From assembly GCA_965224435.1 (NCBI GenBank), contig OZ245048.1, positions 1,426,001 to 1,490,000 on the forward strand: a stretch of DNA of 64,000 nt, in the 5' to 3' direction. The notes below the pieces were generated by a model, which was not told where the DNA came from, did no database searches, and saw nothing but the letters and a program-made list of their open reading frames with translations. Position numbers and translations under genes: made by a program. Positions 59,712 to 64,000 of this stretch are shown piece by piece. Origin of the DNA: JAJRQY01 sp965224435 (GTDB lineage Bacteria; Actinomycetota; Acidimicrobiia; Acidimicrobiales; SZUA-35). Numbering within the stretch: position 1 is the stretch's first letter; every line of letters starts with the position of its first letter.

Positions 59712-61061
59712 ATGTTGCCCATGAGAAGTGAAGCTCAGCCTGCGCGAGATTACGACGCCATCATCGTTGGCGCTGGAGTGATCGGCGCCGCGGTCGCATT
59801 TGAACTGGCCAGGCGAGGGTGGCGCACTCTCAGCATTGACAAGGGCCCAGCCGCTGGGTTTGGGTCTACCAGTAGTTCGGGCTCCATCATCCGCTTCAGC
59901 TATTCAACTCCGGTAGGCGTGATGATGGCGTGGGAGGGCATGCACTACTGGAAGGACTGGGAGAACTATCTGGAAGCGCCGGATGAAAGCGGCCTGATTG
60001 AGTTCATCCAGTGCGGCATGGCTTCGTTGACGGTTGGTGATGACGGACACGTTGCCACCATCAAGCCCTTGTGGGACCAGATCGGTGTTCCTTACGAAGA
60101 ATGGACGGGCGCCGAGCTGGCTGAGCGCTTCCCCCTGTTCGATATTGGTTTGTTCGGCCCACCGACTCGTCCCGATGATGATGCCTTCTGGCAAGACCCA
60201 GTCGGGGAGCTATCTGGAGCTCTGTTCAGTCCAGATTCGGGGTATATCGATGACCCCGTTCTGTCAGCTCACAATCTGATGCGGGCAGCCGAGTCCAAGG
60301 GAGGCGAGTTCTTGTTCAATACCAAGATCGTCAAGGTGCTGCGATCGAGTGAATCGGCCTCTGGACCTCGTTGTTCGGGCGTAGAACTTGCCGATGGCTC
60401 GACGGTGATGGCTCCGGTGGTTGTCAATGTCGCTGGACCCCACAGCGCCATCGTCAATGAGATGGCGGGTCTGGCAGACACCATGGCGATCACCACCAGA
60501 CCAATGCGTCACGAGATCCACCAGGTGCCTGGCCCGAAAGACTTCGATTTTGGTGAGCGTGGCGCGAACATTGGCGATGATGACACGGGCATCTACTTCC
60601 GTCCCCAGTCCGGCAACAATATTCTGATCGGAGGCAGCGACCCGGCATGTGATGAGCATGAGTGGGCCGACCCTGATGACTTCGACGGCGAGATCACGGC
60701 CACCAACTGGGAAGCCCATGTTCTTCGAGCCAACAAGAGGATGCCAAGTTTGGGTGTGCCCCACCGGAAGATGGGTGTCGTTGGCCTCTATGACGTGAGT
60801 AGCGACTGGCTTCCGGTCTATGACCGCACTGATCTTGATGGCTTCTATGTCGCCATTGGTACCAGTGGCAATCAATTCAAGAACGCTCCGGTCGCTGGCC
60901 ATATGATGGCCGAGCTGATCGAGGCGGTCGAGGACGGCCTTGACCATGACCATGATCCGCTGGTGGTTCGCGGCAGGTACACAGGGACTGATCTAGAGAT
61001 GGGGGCTTTCGCTCGCAACCGCGAGATCAACAAGAACTCGTCCATGTCCGTCCACGGCTAG
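59712..61061 (+). CDS. FAD-dependent amino-acid oxidoreductase, sarcosine-oxidase/DAO-like
   Basis: The protein of about 449 residues has the DAO fold: YDAIIVGAGVIGAAVAFELARRGW (GxGxxG), SIDKG at strand 2, and TSSSGSIIRFSYSTP in the place of the sarcosine-oxidase flavin loop. It continues with VVNVAGPHSAIVNEMAG, TRPMRHEIHQV, and the C-terminal FAD contact VAIGTSGNQFKNAPVAGHMMAELI. It lacks the covalent-flavin Cys near the C-terminus of monomeric sarcosine oxidase. Given its neighbours it may oxidise sarcosine, dimethylglycine or a related N-methyl amino acid. The start at 59712 or 59721 is uncertain. Confidence 0.88.
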   Translation: MLPMRSEAQPARDYDAIIVGAGVIGAAVAFELARRGWRTLSIDKGPAAGFGSTSSSGSIIRFSYSTPVGVMMAWEGMHYWKDWENYLEAPDESGLIEFIQCGMASLTVGDDGHVATIKPLWDQIGVPYEEWTGAELAERFPLFDIGLFGPPTRPDDDAFWQDPVGELSGALFSPDSGYIDDPVLSAHNLMRAAESKGGEFLFNTKIVKVLRSSESASGPRCSGVELADGSTVMAPVVVNVAGPHSAIVNEMAGLADTMAITTRPMRHEIHQVPGPKDFDFGERGANIGDDDTGIYFRPQSGNNILIGGSDPACDEHEWADPDDFDGEITATNWEAHVLRANKRMPSLGVPHRKMGVVGLYDVSSDWLPVYDRTDLDGFYVAIGTSGNQFKNAPVAGHMMAELIEAVEDGLDHDHDPLVVRGRYTGTDLEMGAFARNREINKNSSMSVHG

Positions 61062-61200
61062 CTCCACCTCACATCGACGCGCTCTGCTAGAACTGCACTC
61101 TGGACCGCCAGCTGATGGAAAGAGAGCAAGGGGTCAAAGTCGTTGACCTAAGGGCTTAAGGCCCTGGGCGGAGGTGGCCCACTGTCACTAGCTTCAACCT

Positions 61201-61971
61201 ATGGGAGTGACAGTAGTCATGCCTTGTTTCAACGAGGCAGGAAAGATTGGGGACCTGCTGGCAGCGATGCCAGCGTCGATAGGTGAGCACAAGCTGACCG
61301 TGCTGGTAGTCGATGATGGTTCGACCGACTCCAGCGTTGCCGAGGTCCGGGAGCAAGCTCAGAGGTCAGCCGACACTGGTTCGGCCGAAATCAGACTTCT
61401 TCAACTGCCCAAGAACTTGGGTAAGGGTGCAGCGCTAAGGAGAGCTCACGATGAGATTCGCGGGGATGCTCTTGATGCGGTGATCTGGATGGACAGCGAC
61501 GGCCAGCACTGCCCTGAGTCTTTGGCCGATCTGGTCCGCCCGGTCATCTCTGGCGAGATTGATCTATGTGTTGGTAGCAGGTACTTGAATGGTGGTCATT
61601 CGGGTCGCGTTCCGCTGAATCGAAGGATCGTACGGTTCAGCGTTGTTCGAGCCGTGTGCAAGATCACTGGCTTTGCTGTCACCGATCCATTCTCAGGGTT
61701 CCGCTGTTTCTCGCCATTGGCCATTGGCACACTGAAACTTGATGGTGATGGATATGAAGCAGAGCTCGAGTCGTGCTTTTCTGTAGCCCGTGTCGGGTTG
61801 GCCTTCGCCGAAGTTCCGATTCCTCGAATCTACGGTTCGGCTACATCGAAGATGGGCTATCACCATGGTGCATTGCGAGGAAGGTTTGCTGTTGTGAGCG
61901 GCTATGTCCGGACGATCAGCGGAGCTCTCCAGCAGCTCCAAACCCAGGTTCCGTTGCCAGCCCACGGATAG
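61201..61971 (+). CDS. Family 2 glycosyltransferase
   Basis: The 256-residue protein is a GT-A fold glycosyltransferase of the DPM1-like type: VTVVMPCFNEAGKIGDLLAAM, VLVVDDGSTDSS, LPKNLGKGAALRRAH, the metal motif MDSDGQH, and GSRYLNGGHSG. There is no membrane helix. Proteins like this transfer sugars to lipid carriers (polyprenol-phosphate mannose or glucose) or act in polysaccharide synthesis. The first ATG is used; the ribosome site is weak. A hairpin-like AGGGCTTAAGGCCCT lies just upstream. Confidence 0.88.
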   Translation: MGVTVVMPCFNEAGKIGDLLAAMPASIGEHKLTVLVVDDGSTDSSVAEVREQAQRSADTGSAEIRLLQLPKNLGKGAALRRAHDEIRGDALDAVIWMDSDGQHCPESLADLVRPVISGEIDLCVGSRYLNGGHSGRVPLNRRIVRFSVVRAVCKITGFAVTDPFSGFRCFSPLAIGTLKLDGDGYEAELESCFSVARVGLAFAEVPIPRIYGSATSKMGYHHGALRGRFAVVSGYVRTISGALQQLQTQVPLPAHG

Positions 61972-62086
61972 TTGAGCTGGCCAGCCCTAGATCTCGATCT
62001 AGTAGATTTGCCCATTCGCGGCAAACACCTTGAGCTTCGGCTACCTTCTTCGCGGGCGACCGGCCCTCGACTCTTAGGAGAATCAA

Positions 62087-62419
62087 ATGGCAGATGCAGC
62101 AGACTTTATTCCTGGCGTAAAGGGGTATCGACCCGAGGCTGACGAAGCAGCAATTGCTGGAATCGTGAAGCACCTCGGAATCGCCCTTGCGAATGCACAA
62201 TCGGACTCTGCTTTGGTTTCTTGTTCCGACTCCACCGAACTTGATCGCGTCCGCGAGAGTTGGCTAAAAAGGAAGCTTGCTCGAAGTGAGTCCGACGCAG
62301 ATCTTGATGCCGCCATCAAGGCCGTGTGTGAGACGATGAGCGCCGACAACCGTAAGTCACGCGTGACTTTCTACTACCTGTTGGCTGAGAACTACGGAGT
62401 GCTCGCCGACCTGGCGTAG
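62087..62419 (+). CDS. DUF2853-family protein
   Basis: The 110-residue protein matches DUF2853: ALVSCSDSTELDRVRESWLKRKLARSESDADLDAAIKAVCETMSADNRKSRVTFYYLLAENYG. The family has a helical fold and no known role. The ATG has TAGGAG six bases upstream. A strong terminator follows its stop, so it is probably a single-gene unit. Confidence 0.82.
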   Translation: MADAADFIPGVKGYRPEADEAAIAGIVKHLGIALANAQSDSALVSCSDSTELDRVRESWLKRKLARSESDADLDAAIKAVCETMSADNRKSRVTFYYLLAENYGVLADLA

Positions 62420-62445
62420 TAGCGGCCGCAGAGCAAATTGTATTG

Positions 62446-62479
62446 TCGGGAGGGATGACGGACTTGTTGTCCCTCCCGA
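62446..62479 (+). terminator. Terminator after the DUF2853 gene
   Basis: TCGGGAGGGA pairs with TCCCTCCCGA (10 bp, loop of 14 bases) and is followed by TGTTGTTTT. It ends the plus-strand unit 26 bases past the stop and may also serve the convergent gene that ends at 62510. Confidence 0.8.
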
Positions 62480-62509
62480 TGTTGTTTTAGTGCCAGTACT
62501 AAGCGACGT

Positions 62510-62818
62510 CTACGAGTCTTCTTTGGGAATCGACTCTTTTACGCTGCTGACAGCCTGGTCGAACGTGGTCGACAGAGCATCAATGAATGATCGACCCGAG
62601 TCTCGGACGTCAGCTCGGACCGTCGGATCCTTGGCTACGTTGCCAACAACGTCCACTGTCTCTTCGATGGCATTTGCCAGTCGCTGTAGTGCCGCCTTGA
62701 CTTCCGCACTGCCGTCTTCGGCGAACTCTTCTTGCACATGATGTTTTAGCTTCAGGCCAAGACCGGATAGCTCATCGGCCACATTGGCCCACGCCTGCTT
62801 CATCTCTGACTTGCTCAC
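62510..62818 (-). CDS. Small helical protein, unknown function
   Basis: The 102-residue product is predicted to be entirely helical with heptad-like hydrophobics: AWANVADELSGLGLKLKHHVQEEF, VKAALQRLANAIEETVDVVGNVA, FIDALSTTFDQAVSSV. It is soluble, with no Cys and no motif I recognise. Similar small amphipathic helical proteins are common in actinobacteria. The ATG at 62818 is preceded by GAGAGGAA, a reasonable ribosome site. Confidence 0.72.
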   Translation of the reverse strand: MSKSEMKQAWANVADELSGLGLKLKHHVQEEFAEDGSAEVKAALQRLANAIEETVDVVGNVAKDPTVRADVRDSGRSFIDALSTTFDQAVSSVKESIPKEDS

Positions 62819-63009
62819 GCTTTCCTCTCAGTTGGGTTCCTGACCGAGTCGCTGCCCGAGAAATCCATTGTGGCAGCCAGAGCGCCCTACTCCGCCTCGC
62901 TCGACAAGATCAGCGAAGTTCTCACAATTTAGGGGCACTCGCCGATGTCAGTTGCAGGATTCGGGTTTTCTCGGGTCTTTTGATCAGCCACCTCCGGAGG
63001 ACCGAGAGC

Positions 63010-64000
63010 ATGAAGAGCAAACTTTTGAGGGTCGCCTTTCTAGCGACACTCACCACAGCTATCGCTGCATCGCCAGCCATGGCGGCGACCGTTGATGGGT
63101 CAGACCCAAAGGTTCTCATCGACAATGTCTTCGTCATCGTTGCCGCCATCTTCGTCATCTTCATGCAGGCCGGGTTCGCACTGGTCGAAGCAGGATTGAC
63201 TCGGGCAAAGAACGCCGCCCACATGATGTTGAAGAACCTGCTCGACTTCGTCGTCGGCTCGGTCGGTTTCGCCCTCATCGGTTTCCACATCGCCTTCGGT
63301 GGCTCGGACTACCTCGGGTTCGAATGGCAGTGGGCCGAGTTCGATACGGCTTCAAAGGTCGCATCCAACCTCACCGTTCCGGTGCTGTTCCTGTTCAATA
63401 TGGGCTTCGCTGCTGCAGCTGCCACCATTGTCTCTGGCGCCGTCGCCGAACGTGTCCAGCTTCGGGCCTATTTCATCTACTCCGTCGTAATCTCGACGCT
63501 CATCTACCCAGTGGTAGTGAGCTGGGTGTGGGGTGGCGGTTGGTTGTCCAAGATGGACACCCCGTTCGTAGACTTCGCTGGCTCGACCGTGGTGCATGGA
63601 ACTGGTGGCATGGCCGCCTTGATGGGTGCTGCCATCCTCGGAGCACGCATTGGTCGATTTGATGAAGAAGGAAACTCTCTGCCGATCCCTGGTCACAACC
63701 TTCCCTTCGCCATCCTCGGTATCTTCATTCTTCTCGTCGGCTGGTTCGGCTTTAACGCTGGATCCTTGCTCTCCGCTGATCTCCAGATTGGCATGATCGC
63801 CACCATCACGGCCATCGGCGCTGGTGCTGGTGGAATTGGTGCGACGTTGGCTTCTTGGCTAACTCTCAAGACTCCCGATGTCACCCTGGTTGGTAACGGT
63901 GTGCTCGGAGGACTTGTTGGTATTACTGCCGGTGCCGCCAATTTCTCCATCTTCGGAGCGATTATCGTGGGTTTCATTGCCGGCATGATCGCCGCAAATG
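63010..64000 (+). CDS. amt: Ammonium transporter Amt (cut by window edge)
   Basis: From ATG 63010, with GGAGG ten bases upstream, 330 residues are open to the edge. The protein has a cleavable-type signal (MKSKLLRVAFLATLTTAIAASPAMA) and the Amt/Rh core: FVIFMQAGFALVEAGLTRAKNA, LFNMGFAAAAATIVSGAVAERVQL, VVHGTGGMAALMGA (first pore His), and VGWFGFNAGS. The twin His would lie beyond the window. It transports ammonium across the membrane and is commonly followed by a PII gene, which may be just outside. Confidence 0.93.
   Translation, partial: MKSKLLRVAFLATLTTAIAASPAMAATVDGSDPKVLIDNVFVIVAAIFVIFMQAGFALVEAGLTRAKNAAHMMLKNLLDFVVGSVGFALIGFHIAFGGSDYLGFEWQWAEFDTASKVASNLTVPVLFLFNMGFAAAAATIVSGAVAERVQLRAYFIYSVVISTLIYPVVVSWVWGGGWLSKMDTPFVDFAGSTVVHGTGGMAALMGAAILGARIGRFDEEGNSLPIPGHNLPFAILGIFILLVGWFGFNAGSLLSADLQIGMIATITAIGAGAGGIGATLASWLTLKTPDVTLVGNGVLGGLVGITAGAANFSIFGAIIVGFIAGMIAAN

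Noticed and set aside
63319..63335. tRNA-like T-loop sequence (GGTTCGAAT)
   Set aside because: It lies within the ammonium transporter gene and no acceptor, anticodon or D stem can be folded around it.

Overview
The window reads as one continuous chromosomal stretch of a Gram-positive, probably actinobacterial genome. I would guess Acidimicrobiia-like, an inference from moderate-to-high GC, the gene families present, lipoprotein and L,D-transpeptidase envelope genes, many ECF sigma factors and short or overlapping operons. No rRNA, tRNA, CRISPR array, transposase or phage gene was recognised. Coding density is high: once gene starts are corrected, no gene-free stretch exceeds about 280 bases, and I see nothing but possible promoters in the longer gaps (1.2 kb upstream areas near 20.0, 35.5 and 54.6 kb included).

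Layout. 0-2.6 kb: alpha-glucoside-type ABC uptake locus with a LacI-type operator. 2.7-9.7 kb: amino-acid catabolism: a saccharopine-dehydrogenase-like protein, a fused two-domain 2-oxoacid dehydrogenase E1, a glutamine amidotransferase, and a three-gene kynurenine/3-hydroxyanthranilate branch (RidA deaminase, ACMS decarboxylase, kynureninase). 9.7-13.1 kb: envelope block with a sigma factor fused to an anti-sigma-like, membrane-spanning tail, an L,D-transpeptidase lipoprotein and an exported Cys-repeat protein. 13.3-15.9 kb: MarR-thiolase-SDR operon. 16-20 kb: LiaF-like and J-domain proteins, and an ABC exporter whose permease carries a frameshift. 20.6-26.1 kb: molybdenum hydroxylase (three subunits) plus an FAD-linked oxidase in one overlapping operon. 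26.2-29.7 kb: YigZ, PPK2, ECF sigma/anti-sigma pair and a lipoprotein. 29.7-33.1 kb: two-component system beside an exported acidic triple-repeat protein; both promoters share a 31-base element. 33.3-41.7 kb: SUKH-like protein, soluble PAS/chemoreceptor-like protein, SulP transporter, 2OG-Fe oxygenase, membrane hydroxylase, and a secreted-protein/ECF sigma/anti-sigma set. 41.7-49 kb: scrambled alpha/beta hydrolase, DrrABC-like exporter, chemoreceptor, pseudo-rhomboid, PhyH oxygenase. 49-54.5 kb: LLM oxidoreductase, SDR, YchJ, RDD proteins and small membrane proteins. 54.7-61.1 kb: MttB-family methyltransferase, dimethylglycine-dehydrogenase-like fusion, LysR regulator and sarcosine-oxidase-like enzyme. 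61.2-64 kb: glycosyltransferase, DUF2853, and the start of an ammonium transporter.

Themes. (1) Envelope signalling: one histidine kinase and three sigma systems have extracytoplasmic parts that resemble, in composition or fold, the exported proteins beside them. The kinase/acidic-repeat-protein pair with the shared promoter element is my best candidate for an undescribed system. (2) Demethylation of quaternary or methylated amines. (3) Short in-frame tandem duplications at gene ends, plus three loci with frame disruptions; some of these may be assembly errors. All functional calls are from reading the translated sequence by eye; no database search was run.
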